64,000 bases of DNA from an uncultured Lachnospiraceae bacterium (GCA_947172645.1 CAMWBY010000012.1:62001-126000); one strand, 5' to 3'; positions 18,479 through 27,872 are shown, numbered from the stretch's first letter. A program made the numbers and translations. The notes: generated by a model from the sequence alone, not told the origin.

Positions 18479-19761
18479 GAGTCACGTTCCTCCTGTCGGT
18501 TATGGTAAATCACTGTGACGGCCGTTTTGGGCGGTGCATCCGTATCCGCCAGAATCTCAATATCTCCCGACCGTAAACGGGCAAGTATTTGCAGATATTG
18601 GTTTGTCGTCGCCGTCTTGAACCGCCATGCATTATCCTGGACGGGGAGGCTTATGCACTTTTCCTTAGCGCCATAAGAGCCGACCTGGCCTGCCAGTTCT
18701 TCCGGCCATCGCCTGCCGTTGGCAAAAAAATCATCCAAAGCGACTATGATAGAAGAATCAATCCCTTTCATGGCAGAAGTCAGGATAAGTTCCGAAATAT
18801 CGCTCTGGTCAACATCGACGCCAATTATCTTACCGCCGCAAGCCTCCGCAGAAGGTAACACCGATTCGTAAAGCGAACCGCCGCAGGCGAAAATAACCTC
18901 CGTGCCCGCCTCATACCATTCCTTGGAAACCTCCTCAATTCGGCTGTCAGGCAGGAACGTGCCCGCATACCAATACTCTATGTGGACTTCGTCACTAATC
19001 TCTAAGAAGTCGGCGGCATCGTCAATGCCCCGCAGATAGCCATACCCATATCTCTCCACCGATGGAAGCTGTTCCCCGCCTATAAAGCCAAATTCCTTAT
19101 AGCCCTCCAGTACGGACATATATCCTACAAGATAACCTGCTTCTTCCTCCCTGTAAGTTACACAGTGGACATTGTCCTTTACATCCGCCTCTGCACCGGA
19201 AGAATCCCTGGGTATGCCGTCCAACAACAGGAAATAGGTGTCACGGTAATCATTTTGCAGGCTCCCCACCGCCTTCTCAAAATGCGGGCCTACACAGACC
19301 ACAAGCTCCGCACTGTTCTGTATGGCCGCCAAAATCGTATCTTTGTATGCATCGTCCGTGTCCACATCGGTGCTATAACTGGAATAAGATATGCCTGCCG
19401 CATCCGCATATTTCTGTATGCCCTGGAACGCCGCCTCATTGATGCCATGGTCCATGACATAACTGACGTCGGTGACAAGGGCAATTTCCCTGCCTTCCTC
19501 CTCATAGTCATGGTGGCTCTGCGCCGTCTCCTCCTCCGGGGACAGTTCCGGGCCGTCGTTCTCACTTAAGTCCGGCCCATTGTTTCCGTCTGCCTCCTCC
19601 TTGCCGCTTTCGACTTTTCCAGGTTCTTCCTTGTCATCTGTTTCTCCTCCGGAAGATTCTTCCTGGGCAGGCTCGCTTGCCGGAGGCGTCTTGGTGCTGC
19701 AGCCTGAAGACAAGAGTAAGATTGCCGCAATTATAAACAAATTTTTCATTCGCAGTTTCAT
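18475..19761 (-). CDS. BMP family (Med/PnrA type) substrate-binding lipoprotein
   Basis: A 428-residue lipoprotein with signal helix and lipobox (LLLSSGC), a low-complexity Glu/Gly/Ser linker at about 25-85, then a periplasmic-binding-protein domain of the basic-membrane-protein family: EIALVTDVSYVMDHGINEAAF at the N-lobe, YREEEAGYLVGYMS and FGFIGGEQLPSVERYGYGY in the middle. Family members bind purine nucleosides for ABC uptake, but no permease or ATPase is nearby. It is the first gene of a likely operon with the DUF5722 lipoprotein. The ATG at 19761 begins the natural signal peptide; 19800 would add 13 residues. Confidence 0.85.
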   Translation of the reverse strand: MKLRMKNLFIIAAILLLSSGCSTKTPPASEPAQEESSGGETDDKEEPGKVESGKEEADGNNGPDLSENDGPELSPEEETAQSHHDYEEEGREIALVTDVSYVMDHGINEAAFQGIQKYADAAGISYSSYSTDVDTDDAYKDTILAAIQNSAELVVCVGPHFEKAVGSLQNDYRDTYFLLLDGIPRDSSGAEADVKDNVHCVTYREEEAGYLVGYMSVLEGYKEFGFIGGEQLPSVERYGYGYLRGIDDAADFLEISDEVHIEYWYAGTFLPDSRIEEVSKEWYEAGTEVIFACGGSLYESVLPSAEACGGKIIGVDVDQSDISELILTSAMKGIDSSIIVALDDFFANGRRWPEELAGQVGSYGAKEKCISLPVQDNAWRFKTATTNQYLQILARLRSGDIEILADTDAPPKTAVTVIYHNRQEERDS

Positions 19762-19809
19762 TCCTGTTTCCCCGCCTTTCTTTCCATCCCAGGATAACAT
19801 CCCATGTAA

Positions 19810-19838
19810 AGTATATACCCTGCCAAGTCTTTGGTAAA
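19810..19838 (-). promoter_or_regulatory. Promoter of the BMP/DUF5722 operon
   Basis: On the minus strand TTTACC (19838-19833), a 17-base spacer and TATACT (19815-19810). The transcription start would lie about 40 bases before the ATG at 19761. Confidence 0.6.
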
Positions 19839-19882
19839 TACTTTTGAATAATTATTATTCCATGCGCCGGAACGCTAATATA

Positions 19883-21757
19883 CTAATCCCCAAAATAAAA
19901 TTTCTCCCGGATTCCGCCCGTATATTCCTCTATTGCGCTTAAGAACCGATTCCCATACCGGGCGAATTTGTTCTCTCCCACACCGGACACTTTCATCATA
20001 TCCGCCCTGGAAAAGGGAACTTTGACGCACATATCAACCAGTGTCTTATCCGTAAAAATAATATACGGAGGTACATTTTCTTCCCTGGCAATCCGGGAAC
20101 GCAGCTCGCGGAGCTGTTCGAAAAGTTCCAACCCTCTGGAATTGAGAATGTCCGACTTGCGCGCAGCGCTCCCTTTCTTTTCCCTGCCGCTCTTGCCTTT
20201 CTGTCCGGAAGGATTCTTCGCCGTCTTTAAAACCACGCGCCTTTTGCCGCTTAACACTTCCTCCGCCCGGTCTGTCACTCTAAGCAGCGCATATTTATCC
20301 CCCGTCGCCACAAGCAGATTCTCCACCATCATCTGATGAATCACCTGCTTAATCTCCGTCTCCTGCATTCCCTCAAGGCTGCCGAAAGAATCATATGCGC
20401 TGACTCCGTACTCCTTCAGCTTGGCGCGCTTCTCCCCTGCAAGCATCCCGGCAACCACATTGACGCCGTAACGCTGACGCACTTCCATAATGCCCGTGAT
20501 TATCTTCACCGCAGCATCCGTCACGTCACTGGTTTCATACTCTCTTAAGCAGTTCCCGCAATTGCCGCATACCCCCGCCCCGTTCTCCCCGAAGTAGCGC
20601 AGGATATATTCACGCAGGCATTCAGGCGTCATACAGTAATAAGTCATCGTGCGCAGCCTTTCCTCATCCCGCTGTGCAACCGCCGCGTTTTCTTCCGGTG
20701 TGTAGTCCCCGTTCAGCTCCTTATTTTCAAGCAGGAAGCGGTTAATCATCACATCCTGTGGCGAATAGAGAAGAATGCACTCCGCACGCTCCCCATCCCG
20801 TCCTGCCCTGCCTGCCTCCTGGTAATAGTTCTCTAAGCTCTGAGGCATATTATAATGGATGACGTAGCGGACGTTAGACTTATCTATTCCCATACCGAAA
20901 GCGTTCGTCGCCACCATAACCGGACATTTATCATAGATAAAATCTTCCTGGTTTTTCCTGCGTTCCTCACCGCCCAGCCCGGCATGGTATTTCGTCACAG
21001 CCACACCCTCTGTAAGCAGCCTGTCATATACTTTCTCCACATTTTTTCTTGTAGCGCAGTAAATAATGCCGCTCTCCGCATCGTGTTCATTGATATATCC
21101 AAGCACATAGTCGTCTTTGCGCCTGGACGTCTCCACCGCAAAATACAGGTTCTTACGGTCAAAACCTGTCACCAGTACGTGCGGAGAATGAAGCCCCAGG
21201 ACGCAGACGATGTCTTCCTTCACATTCTCTGTGGCTGTGGCCGTAAAGGCGCTGATAACCGGACGTTTTCCAAGCTGTCTGACAAACTGTACGATTTTCA
21301 GGTAACTCGGGCGGAAATCCTGTCCCCACTGGGAAATACAATGTGCTTCATCCACCGTAAGCATAGAAATTTCCGACTGCATCGCAAACCGCAGGAACTC
21401 ATAAGTCTCCAACCGCTCCGGCGCCACGTAAATAATTTTATATTGTCCGGCGGAGGCTAACCGCAATGCTTTGGAAATCTGGGATTCACTCAAAGAGCTG
21501 TTGATATAGGCGGCATGAATGCCGGCCTGGTTCAATGACTGCACCTGGTCTTTCATCAGAGAAATCAGCGGAGAAATAACCAGTGTAATGCCCGGTAAAA
21601 GAAGAGCCGGCACTTGATAACAGATGGATTTGCCCGCCCCGGTGGGCATAATCCCAAGCACATCCTGTCCACGAAGGATACTGTCAATCAAAGGCTCCTG
21701 TCCCTCCCGGAATCCGGAATAGCCGAAGTACTTTCTCAAAATATCAAATTTATCCAT
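19883..21757 (-). CDS. recQ: ATP-dependent DNA helicase RecQ
   Basis: A 624-residue RecQ, a 3'-5' helicase for recombination and repair. Motif I is GAGKSICYQ, motif II VDEAHCISQWGQDFRPSY, motif VI QEAGRAGRDG. A zinc-binding RQC part has the four Cys in the LREYILRYFGENG to GNCGNC region (about 380-405), and an HRDC domain closes the protein (about 525-600). Length is normal. Start ATG with AGAAAGG. It appears monocistronic. Confidence 0.96.
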   Translation of the reverse strand: MDKFDILRKYFGYSGFREGQEPLIDSILRGQDVLGIMPTGAGKSICYQVPALLLPGITLVISPLISLMKDQVQSLNQAGIHAAYINSSLSESQISKALRLASAGQYKIIYVAPERLETYEFLRFAMQSEISMLTVDEAHCISQWGQDFRPSYLKIVQFVRQLGKRPVISAFTATATENVKEDIVCVLGLHSPHVLVTGFDRKNLYFAVETSRRKDDYVLGYINEHDAESGIIYCATRKNVEKVYDRLLTEGVAVTKYHAGLGGEERRKNQEDFIYDKCPVMVATNAFGMGIDKSNVRYVIHYNMPQSLENYYQEAGRAGRDGERAECILLYSPQDVMINRFLLENKELNGDYTPEENAAVAQRDEERLRTMTYYCMTPECLREYILRYFGENGAGVCGNCGNCLREYETSDVTDAAVKIITGIMEVRQRYGVNVVAGMLAGEKRAKLKEYGVSAYDSFGSLEGMQETEIKQVIHQMMVENLLVATGDKYALLRVTDRAEEVLSGKRRVVLKTAKNPSGQKGKSGREKKGSAARKSDILNSRGLELFEQLRELRSRIAREENVPPYIIFTDKTLVDMCVKVPFSRADMMKVSGVGENKFARYGNRFLSAIEEYTGGIREKFYFGD

Positions 21758-21826
21758 AAGGTATGTGCCTTTCTTTTCTCCTTCGTTAGAATGTCAGCAA
21801 GCTTCCACACTTTATCCTGCGCATAA

Positions 21827-21852
21827 AAGCCTGGGCATCCAAGCCCAGGCTT
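21827..21852 (-). terminator. Terminator of the Asp/Tyr-rich membrane protein gene
   Basis: A perfect 10-bp GC-rich stem (21827-21836 with 21843-21852) ends in TTTT on the minus strand, 26 bases after the stop codon at 21878. Confidence 0.9.
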
Positions 21853-21877
21853 AGCATTTTGTATAACAGGAAAGGAA

Positions 21878-23485
21878 CTAAAACACTTTCAGATACTGCT
21901 CGTAATCTTCGTAGGTAACCGTCACCCATCCTTCATCATAATTGAAACCAATCTCCAAACCCTTTGGCGTATAAAATACGATGATGTTGGATGAATTGAA
22001 ATAGTCGGTGATTTCCTGGTCGGACATCATTGACAGATAAGTAATTTCACCGTTTTGGATATCGCTTCTTGTCCTGAACTCTACCGAAAAGTCATCGTCA
22101 GCGTTGATGATATTTTCATTATCCAGAATCACACCGTTCTCCATATCAATGTTAATGCAGTATAGGAACACATCATTATAGTAATCGCTGTACACATACT
22201 CGGAGAATACAATACTCATCTTCTCCTCATCCATATAGGTTACATAGCTCGTCGAAAGCGCGCTAAAATAGTCCTCCTCCGTCAGATATTCCTCATATTC
22301 TTCCTCGAAATATTCCGTAAAAAGGTCAATTTCACTCTGAACCGCACTGTTCAGCTGGTCTAAGTTCGGTACATCGTCGCCGCTGATAATCGGATATGAT
22401 ACGAGGATATCCACATTGTCATAATCTGTCTCATATTCATAATAATCGAAATCTACCGAATAGGACAAATCCGTCCTGATATCGTCATGCAGGGTATAGT
22501 ACTCATCGTCATCGTAATCATAATCATCATAATCGTAATCATCATAACCGTAGTCATCATAATCATAATCGTCATAATCATCGTAGTCCCTGTCGTACTG
22601 TTCCCTGTCTCTTCCCCAGTCATCATCGAAATCGTATTCTTCACGCGCATTATGCCTGCTGTGTCTCTCCTCCGAATACATAGAAAAAACTTTGTATGTG
22701 AGCGCTCCGACCGCAATGAGGAACAATATAATCACCACAACCACGATACCGATAATCAGCCCCGTATTGTTCTTCTTGACAGGCGCCGCATATGGGCTGT
22801 ACTGGTTATCCCACTGGTTATTGCCGGGCATACCGCCGCCATATTGTCCGTTCCCCTGTCCCGGCTGTCCATAATAAGGATTATGGTTCTGTCCAGGTTG
22901 CCCGCCATAGGGATTGCCGCCCTGCCCCGGCTGTCCGCCATAGGGATTGCCATTTTGTCCCGGCTGTCCACCGTAAGGATTGTTATTCTGCCCTGACTGT
23001 CCGCCGTAAGGATTATTCCCCTGGCTTGGCTGTCCGCCGTAAGGATTGTTACCATATCCCGAACTGCCGTTCATATGATTATAATAGGGACCGCCTCCAT
23101 AATAAGAACTATTTCCGTAAGGAGAGTTGTTCTGCGCCGGGTTTACATACGGATTCTCAGAATTCATCCCCTGTGCCGCCCCGTCACCGCCGATAAACGG
23201 AACTTCCGTATATGTGCCGCTATCAAGGTCTGCTTCCGGCTGCTGTGCCACGCTACTAGCATCCGTATATTCCGCCACTGTGTTCTCCACATCACTTGTG
23301 AGCGGCACTTCCCGGACGCCCTCTTCCCCGTCTTCCCCTGACGACGCATCCACGGATACCGATTCTCCGGATATATCCGGTGTACGGTAAATATCTTCCT
23401 CTGTCTCTGACCTGTATGTATCAATCGGCGTACCTATTTCTTCACTGCCGTTGTTCTGCTTATCAAACTGCTCCGATTGGCTCAT
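21878..23485 (-). CDS. Membrane protein with NPYGGQ repeats, Asp/Tyr tract and DUF3298-like domain
   Basis: A 535-residue single-pass protein. Residues 1-145 are acidic and Ser/Gly-rich; 146-210 hold about six 10-residue repeats of NPYGGQPGQ type; the membrane helix is at 241-266; residues 284-330 are an Asp/Tyr tract with almost no other residue; 345-535 are a globular domain with SYPIISGDDVPNLDQLN, resembling DUF3298 or RsiV-like domains of envelope proteins. The N-terminal part should be cytoplasmic and the C-terminal part outside. Function unknown. It is monocistronic with its own terminator. Confidence 0.82.
   Translation of the reverse strand: MSQSEQFDKQNNGSEEIGTPIDTYRSETEEDIYRTPDISGESVSVDASSGEDGEEGVREVPLTSDVENTVAEYTDASSVAQQPEADLDSGTYTEVPFIGGDGAAQGMNSENPYVNPAQNNSPYGNSSYYGGGPYYNHMNGSSGYGNNPYGGQPSQGNNPYGGQSGQNNNPYGGQPGQNGNPYGGQPGQGGNPYGGQPGQNHNPYYGQPGQGNGQYGGGMPGNNQWDNQYSPYAAPVKKNNTGLIIGIVVVVIILFLIAVGALTYKVFSMYSEERHSRHNAREEYDFDDDWGRDREQYDRDYDDYDDYDYDDYGYDDYDYDDYDYDDDEYYTLHDDIRTDLSYSVDFDYYEYETDYDNVDILVSYPIISGDDVPNLDQLNSAVQSEIDLFTEYFEEEYEEYLTEEDYFSALSTSYVTYMDEEKMSIVFSEYVYSDYYNDVFLYCINIDMENGVILDNENIINADDDFSVEFRTRSDIQNGEITYLSMMSDQEITDYFNSSNIIVFYTPKGLEIGFNYDEGWVTVTYEDYEQYLKVF
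22855..23048 (-). repeat. In-frame tandem repeat, about 30 bp per unit
   Basis: About six imperfect 30-bp units encode the NPYGGQPGQ repeats of the protein at 21878-23485. Unit number could vary between strains by slippage. Confidence 0.75.
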
Positions 23486-23521
23486 TCGATTTCCCCTTAT
23501 CTATTCACAACTTAGTCAACA

Positions 23522-24796
23522 TTACCTATCCTTTTTGCCGCCGAAAGTCACCTCACTGTAATACTGCAAAATACATTCCCGCATCAGAGACAGTGCGGAC
23601 GACACCGTATTCTCCCTGACCTTGGAACGGTCGCCGCTGAAATGGCATTTCCTGACCGTAATCCTGCCGCACACATTACAGCCGATATAGACAAGCCCCA
23701 CCGGTTTCTCCTCAGAGCCTCCGTCCGGTCCCGCAATACCGGTAATGCTGACAGCCACATCCGCCTTGGATACCATAGCCGCCCCCTTGGCCATCTGGCT
23801 TGCAATCTCCTCACTGACGGCGCCATGTTTCAACAGCGTATTCTTCTTAATGCCAAGGAGCCTGCGCTTCGCCTTATTCGAGTAAGTGATGTAGCCGGAT
23901 TTAAAAACTTCCGACACGCCTGGCACGTTAATCAGCCTGGCGGCAAGCAGCCCGCCCGTACAGGACTCCACCGTACTGATTGTCAGATTGTTGGCAAGCA
24001 GAAGGTCCACCACCGATTTCTCCAGTGTCACTTCATCGTCGGTCGTATATACATGGCTGCCGAACCGTCCCTTAAGCTCTTTCACCACAGGCTTAACCAG
24101 TTTTCTTGCAGCCTTCTCATCCTCCGCCCTGGCGGTTACCCGCAGATGCACTTCCCCTGTCTTGGCGTATGTAGCTATGGTGGGGTTCGACTGGCTTTCA
24201 ATCAAATCCTGAACCATCGTCTCCGCCTTGCTTTCCCCCACGCCGCAGATTTTTACAGTCTGGGAAAAGATGACGCAGGACTGTAATTTCTCCAAATATG
24301 GCATCACCGACGCCTCAAACATCGGAATCATCTCATTGGGCGGCCCCGGCATCAAAACCACATGCTTGCCATTCTCCGCCATGATAATTCCCGGCGCCGT
24401 ACCGTTAGGATTAGCAAGCACAATACATCCCTCCGGCACCATCGCCTGTTTCCAATTATTGTCCGTAGGCTCTATGCCCCTTTTTTCAAAAAATTCTTGT
24501 ATAGCCGCCTTGCTCTCTTCGTGTAGATACAAAGACTTGCCAAGAACTTTGGCTGCCGTCTCCTTCGTCAAATCATCCTGTGTGGGGCCGAGTCCGCCGG
24601 ACAGCAGAATGATATCCGCCCTGGAAAGCGCTGTCTTAATCGTCTCATACAGCCTTTCCGCATTGTCGCCGACCACGTCCTGGTAATAACAGGAAAAACC
24701 TAACCCCGCGCACTTCTCAGACAAATATGCCGCGTTGGTGTTCACGATATTTCCTAACAAGATTTCTGTCCCAACCGAAATTAATTCTACAATCAT
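23522..24796 (-). CDS. cinA: CinA family protein (damage-inducible protein A / NMN amidohydrolase)
   Basis: A 424-residue CinA. The N-terminal MoCF-like domain has LISVGTEILLG and SGGLGPTQDDLTKE; the C-terminal PncC-like domain has STVESCTGGLLAARLINVPG and GIAGPDGGSEEKPVG. The family cleaves ADP-ribose or deamidates nicotinamide mononucleotide. The start MIVELISVG at 24796 is the natural one; the frame opens at 24808. It is the last gene of the yicC-remA-gmk-rpoZ-rimO-pgsA-cinA row, 66 bases after pgsA. The gap holds a 6-bp hairpin. Confidence 0.95.
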   Translation of the reverse strand: MIVELISVGTEILLGNIVNTNAAYLSEKCAGLGFSCYYQDVVGDNAERLYETIKTALSRADIILLSGGLGPTQDDLTKETAAKVLGKSLYLHEESKAAIQEFFEKRGIEPTDNNWKQAMVPEGCIVLANPNGTAPGIIMAENGKHVVLMPGPPNEMIPMFEASVMPYLEKLQSCVIFSQTVKICGVGESKAETMVQDLIESQSNPTIATYAKTGEVHLRVTARAEDEKAARKLVKPVVKELKGRFGSHVYTTDDEVTLEKSVVDLLLANNLTISTVESCTGGLLAARLINVPGVSEVFKSGYITYSNKAKRRLLGIKKNTLLKHGAVSEEIASQMAKGAAMVSKADVAVSITGIAGPDGGSEEKPVGLVYIGCNVCGRITVRKCHFSGDRSKVRENTVSSALSLMRECILQYYSEVTFGGKKDR

Positions 24797-24862
24797 CATT
24801 TCACCCATTCCGGGCGTCTATACGAAACGCCCAAATCCAAACTTCTCTTACCGTACGCCGCC

Positions 24863-25396
24863 CTATTTCGTGTCTTTCATCACATCTTTATTTTTGACAA
24901 GATAGTCCGCCAAAGATACCACCGTCAGGATAAGCGCCGCCCACATCACAATATCGGTGACAATTGAAAGCGCCTCTATATCCGCTATCATCAGACATAT
25001 CATAACCATCTGAAAAGTAGTTTTGAACTTCCCCCAATAGCTGGCCGCAATCACTACCCCGTTGTCCGCGGCAATGAGCCGAAAGCCGCTGATAATAAAC
25101 TCTCTGGCAATAATCACAATGACAATCCAGGCAGGTATCTTGTAAAGCGCCACAAGGCAGATGAGCGCGGAGCACACAAGCAGCTTATCCGCAAGCGGGT
25201 CCATAAACTTGCCAAAGTTTGTCACCAAATTATATTTCCTTGCTATCTTGCCGTCCAGAAGGTCCGTCAGACTTGCAACAATAAAAATAGCAAGGGCAAT
25301 CCACTTATCTGCTAATGTTATGTCAACCATCATAAACACTACAAAAAAGGGAATCAAAATCACCCGGAACATCGTCAATTTATTTGGTAAATTCAT
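24863..25396 (-). CDS. pgsA: CDP-diacylglycerol--glycerol-3-phosphate 3-phosphatidyltransferase
   Basis: A 177-residue membrane enzyme that makes phosphatidylglycerol phosphate, the committed step to anionic phospholipids. The CDP-alcohol phosphotransferase motif D-G-x2-A-R-x8-G-x3-D-x3-D is complete at about residues 47-69 (DGKIARKYN ... GKFMDPLAD). Several membrane helices follow. It overlaps the rimO stop by 17 bases, so translation is probably coupled. Confidence 0.96.
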   Translation of the reverse strand: MNLPNKLTMFRVILIPFFVVFMMVDITLADKWIALAIFIVASLTDLLDGKIARKYNLVTNFGKFMDPLADKLLVCSALICLVALYKIPAWIVIVIIAREFIISGFRLIAADNGVVIAASYWGKFKTTFQMVMICLMIADIEALSIVTDIVMWAALILTVVSLADYLVKNKDVMKDTK

Positions 25397-26720
25397 CCTC
25401 TAATTCTCCTATCAGGTCATATTCATAAGACGCCGTAACCCTGACCTTCACAAAATCGCCAGTCAACAGTTCCCTGTCCGTATGGACAAACAAAAACCCG
25501 TCCACGTTAGGCGCGTCTTTATATGTCCGCGCCACATATGCATTCTCGTCGGCAACCTTGCCCTCAACCATGGCAGTCACGGTTTTTCCCACCATGTCCT
25601 CAGCGGCATCAAAAGCGATTTCCTGCTGCAATTCCATGAGCTGCGCCTGTCTGTCCTCTTTCACTTCCTCCGGTATCTGGTCCGGCATATCCGCCGCCGG
25701 CGTATCTTCTTCCTGGGAATATGTGAAAACGCCCAACCGGTCAAATTCCATCCGGTCAACGAATTCCATCAGTTCTTCATGGTCATCCTCTGTCTCTCCC
25801 GGGAACCCGGTAATCAGCGTCGTCCGCAGGCATATATCAGGAATCTCCCGGCGCAGCCTTTCTATGATATCCGTAAGCTGTTTTCTGTCCGTCCTGCGCC
25901 CCATCCGGCGTAAAATAGTGTCCGAGGCATGTTGAACCGGCAAATCCAGATAGTGACATATCTTCTTCTCTTCCTTGATAACCTTGATTAACGCGTCGTC
26001 AATCTCCTCCGGATAACAATAAAGAATCCGAATCCAGCACAGGCCGCTTATCCTGCACAACCTGCGCAGAAGCTCCGGCAGTGCCTTATGCCCATAGAGG
26101 TCCGTGCCATAAAGCGTCGTCTCCTGGGCCACAAGAATCAGTTCCTTCACGCCCGCTTCGGACAGTCCTTCCGCTTCCCGCACCAAGTCTTCCATCGGCA
26201 CGCTGCGGTAATTGCCCCGTATCTTAGGGATAATGCAGTAGGTACAGCGCTTGTCGCATCCTTCCGCGATTTTCAGGTAAGCGTAATGCCCGCCGGTTGT
26301 CACCACACGCTTCACTCCGGTAAGCGGCCTCGTATCCAAGGCCTTATAATGGTTCTTCCCGACGCCCCGCGCTATCTCGTCAAGCGCTGCGACAATCTCA
26401 TCCGCCGCCATCGTTCCCACGATGGCATCCACCTCCGGAATCTCTGTCTGTATCTCTTCCCTGTAACGCTGGGCCAGGCAGCCCGCCGCCACCAAGGTCT
26501 CAATACCGCCGCTTTTCTTAAGCTCCGCCATCTCCAGAAGCGTATTGATGCTCTCTTCCTTGGCATCGTTGATAAAACAGCACGTATTGACCACGGCGAT
26601 ATCCGCCTCGCACTCATCATCGGTAATGCCATATCCACTTTGTACAAGCATTCCCAGCATCATCTCGGAATCCACCAGATTCTTATCACACCCTAAAGAT
26701 ATGAACAATATTTTCTTCAT
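25380..26720 (-). CDS. rimO: Ribosomal protein S12 methylthiotransferase RimO
   Basis: A 446-residue radical SAM enzyme that methylthiolates an Asp of ribosomal protein S12. The N-terminal UPF0004 domain has SLGCDKNLVDSE and the Cys of NTCCFINDAKEES; the radical SAM cluster motif is CDKRCTYC; the C-terminal TRAM domain covers about 380-446. DKNLVDSE distinguishes RimO from MiaB. It lies 16 bases after rpoZ and overlaps pgsA. Confidence 0.96.
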   Translation of the reverse strand: MKKILFISLGCDKNLVDSEMMLGMLVQSGYGITDDECEADIAVVNTCCFINDAKEESINTLLEMAELKKSGGIETLVAAGCLAQRYREEIQTEIPEVDAIVGTMAADEIVAALDEIARGVGKNHYKALDTRPLTGVKRVVTTGGHYAYLKIAEGCDKRCTYCIIPKIRGNYRSVPMEDLVREAEGLSEAGVKELILVAQETTLYGTDLYGHKALPELLRRLCRISGLCWIRILYCYPEEIDDALIKVIKEEKKICHYLDLPVQHASDTILRRMGRRTDRKQLTDIIERLRREIPDICLRTTLITGFPGETEDDHEELMEFVDRMEFDRLGVFTYSQEEDTPAADMPDQIPEEVKEDRQAQLMELQQEIAFDAAEDMVGKTVTAMVEGKVADENAYVARTYKDAPNVDGFLFVHTDRELLTGDFVKVRVTASYEYDLIGELEDEFTK

Positions 26721-26736
26721 TTCGATTTCTATATCC

Positions 26737-26985
26737 CTATTCTTCTTCGTCCGTGTTGTCTTCGCCCAGAATCTTTACTTCTCCCTGGTTTAACTCTTCC
26801 ACCGCAACCGAAAGGGGCTTCTTGCCTCTGCCGTCCACCAGTTCCTCATCCCCCGCTATAATCTGCCTCGCCCGCTTGGACGTAGCCATCACAATGGAAT
26901 ATCTGCTGTTTACAACAGGGTCTTCGCCTTCCTCTACCCCGCTGTTTACGACTCTGATTAAATCTGCATAAGATGGATGTAACAT
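26737..26985 (-). CDS. rpoZ: RNA polymerase omega subunit
   Basis: An 82-residue omega subunit, which helps assemble RNA polymerase. LHPSYADLI, NSRYSIVMATSKRARQI and KPLSVAVEELNQGEVKI match the family. Its ATG overlaps the gmk stop by one base (TAATG), a sign of coupled translation in the yicC-cinA operon. Confidence 0.94.
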   Translation of the reverse strand: MLHPSYADLIRVVNSGVEEGEDPVVNSRYSIVMATSKRARQIIAGDEELVDGRGKKPLSVAVEELNQGEVKILGEDNTDEEE

Positions 26986-27608
26986 TATTTTTCTCCTTCC
27001 AGTCCTGTTCTGATATTTTCTATAAATTCACGGTTCCTGCCCGGCGTATTGTGGGCCGCCGTAATCAGGTCGTGGAGTTTTCCGACGCATGTTTCCAGGT
27101 CATCGTTCACCACGATATACTCATATGCCTCTATGCCTTCCGCTTCTTTGGCCGCGCGGCGCATCCTTTTTTCAATCACCTCTTCTGTCTCTGTGCCTCT
27201 GCCCACAAGCCTGCGCCTGAGTTCCTCCGCGCTGGGCGGCATCACGAAAAGAAGAAGCGCGTCTTCGTACTGTTCCTTCACCTTGAGCGCGCCCTGAATC
27301 TCTATCTCAAGTATCACGTCTTTGCCCGCTGCAAGCTGCCTCTCCACATATTCCCGCGGTGTGCCATAATAATTATCACAGTAACAGGCGTACTCAATCA
27401 ACCCGTTTTCTGCAATTTTCTGCTCAAACTGTTCTTTTTTCAGGAAAAAGTATTCCCTGCCGTCCGCCTCGCCCGGCCTCGGCTGTCTCGTTGTGGCCGA
27501 AATGGACAACGCGTAATCGTCATATTCCTCTGTCAGTCTCTTCACCAAAGTGCCCTTGCCTGCCCCCGAAAAACCGGAAACAATAATCAATATGCCCTTA
27601 CGTCTCAT
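26985..27608 (-). CDS. gmk: Guanylate kinase
   Basis: A 207-residue kinase that converts GMP to GDP with ATP. The P-loop is GFSGAGKGTL; the GMP-binding part has SATTRQPRPGEADGREY and FLKKEQFEQKI; LEIEIQGALKVKEQ follows. The ATG at 27608 gives the typical MRRKGILIIVSG beginning; the frame reaches 27674 but that part overlaps remA. The overlap with the remA stop is 11 bases. Confidence 0.96.
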   Translation of the reverse strand: MRRKGILIIVSGFSGAGKGTLVKRLTEEYDDYALSISATTRQPRPGEADGREYFFLKKEQFEQKIAENGLIEYACYCDNYYGTPREYVERQLAAGKDVILEIEIQGALKVKEQYEDALLLFVMPPSAEELRRRLVGRGTETEEVIEKRMRRAAKEAEGIEAYEYIVVNDDLETCVGKLHDLITAAHNTPGRNREFIENIRTGLEGEK

Positions 27609-27858
27609 CTGTCTCCCCGCCTTCCGCCTGTGCCCTGCCCGATATGGTCTCCGGCAGCAGCGCAGATAACACAATCTGGCTGTTCTCCATCACCAGTACC
27701 GCTTTCGTCTTCCGTCCCTGGGTCGCGTCAATCGCCGTGCCCGCCTCCTTCGCCTTCTGCACCATGCGCTTTACAGGTGCGGAATCAGGGCTTACGATGG
27801 CGATAATCTTTCCCGTATTGACCACATTGCCAAATCCAATATGAATCAGCCTGCCCAT
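27598..27858 (-). CDS. remA: Extracellular matrix regulatory protein RemA family (DUF370)
   Basis: An 86-residue DUF370 protein. RemA is a DNA-binding activator of biofilm matrix and osmoprotection genes in Bacillus; in clostridia the role is less known. IHIGFGNVVNTGKIIAIVSPDSAPVKR and the TQGRKTKAVLVMENSQIVLS stretch are diagnostic. The position between yicC and gmk is conserved in Firmicutes. Confidence 0.94.
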   Translation of the reverse strand: MGRLIHIGFGNVVNTGKIIAIVSPDSAPVKRMVQKAKEAGTAIDATQGRKTKAVLVMENSQIVLSALLPETISGRAQAEGGETDET

Positions 27859-27872
27859 ACCCGGCTCCCTTT

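Noticed and set aside
22487-22996. Plus-strand frame with a long Ile/Val run
   Set aside because: It is the antisense of the Asp/Tyr tract; the hydrophobic run is an artefact of the opposite strand.
22855-23048. Regular repeats considered as a CRISPR array
   Set aside because: The units are in frame, encode NPYGGQ repeats and have no unique spacers.
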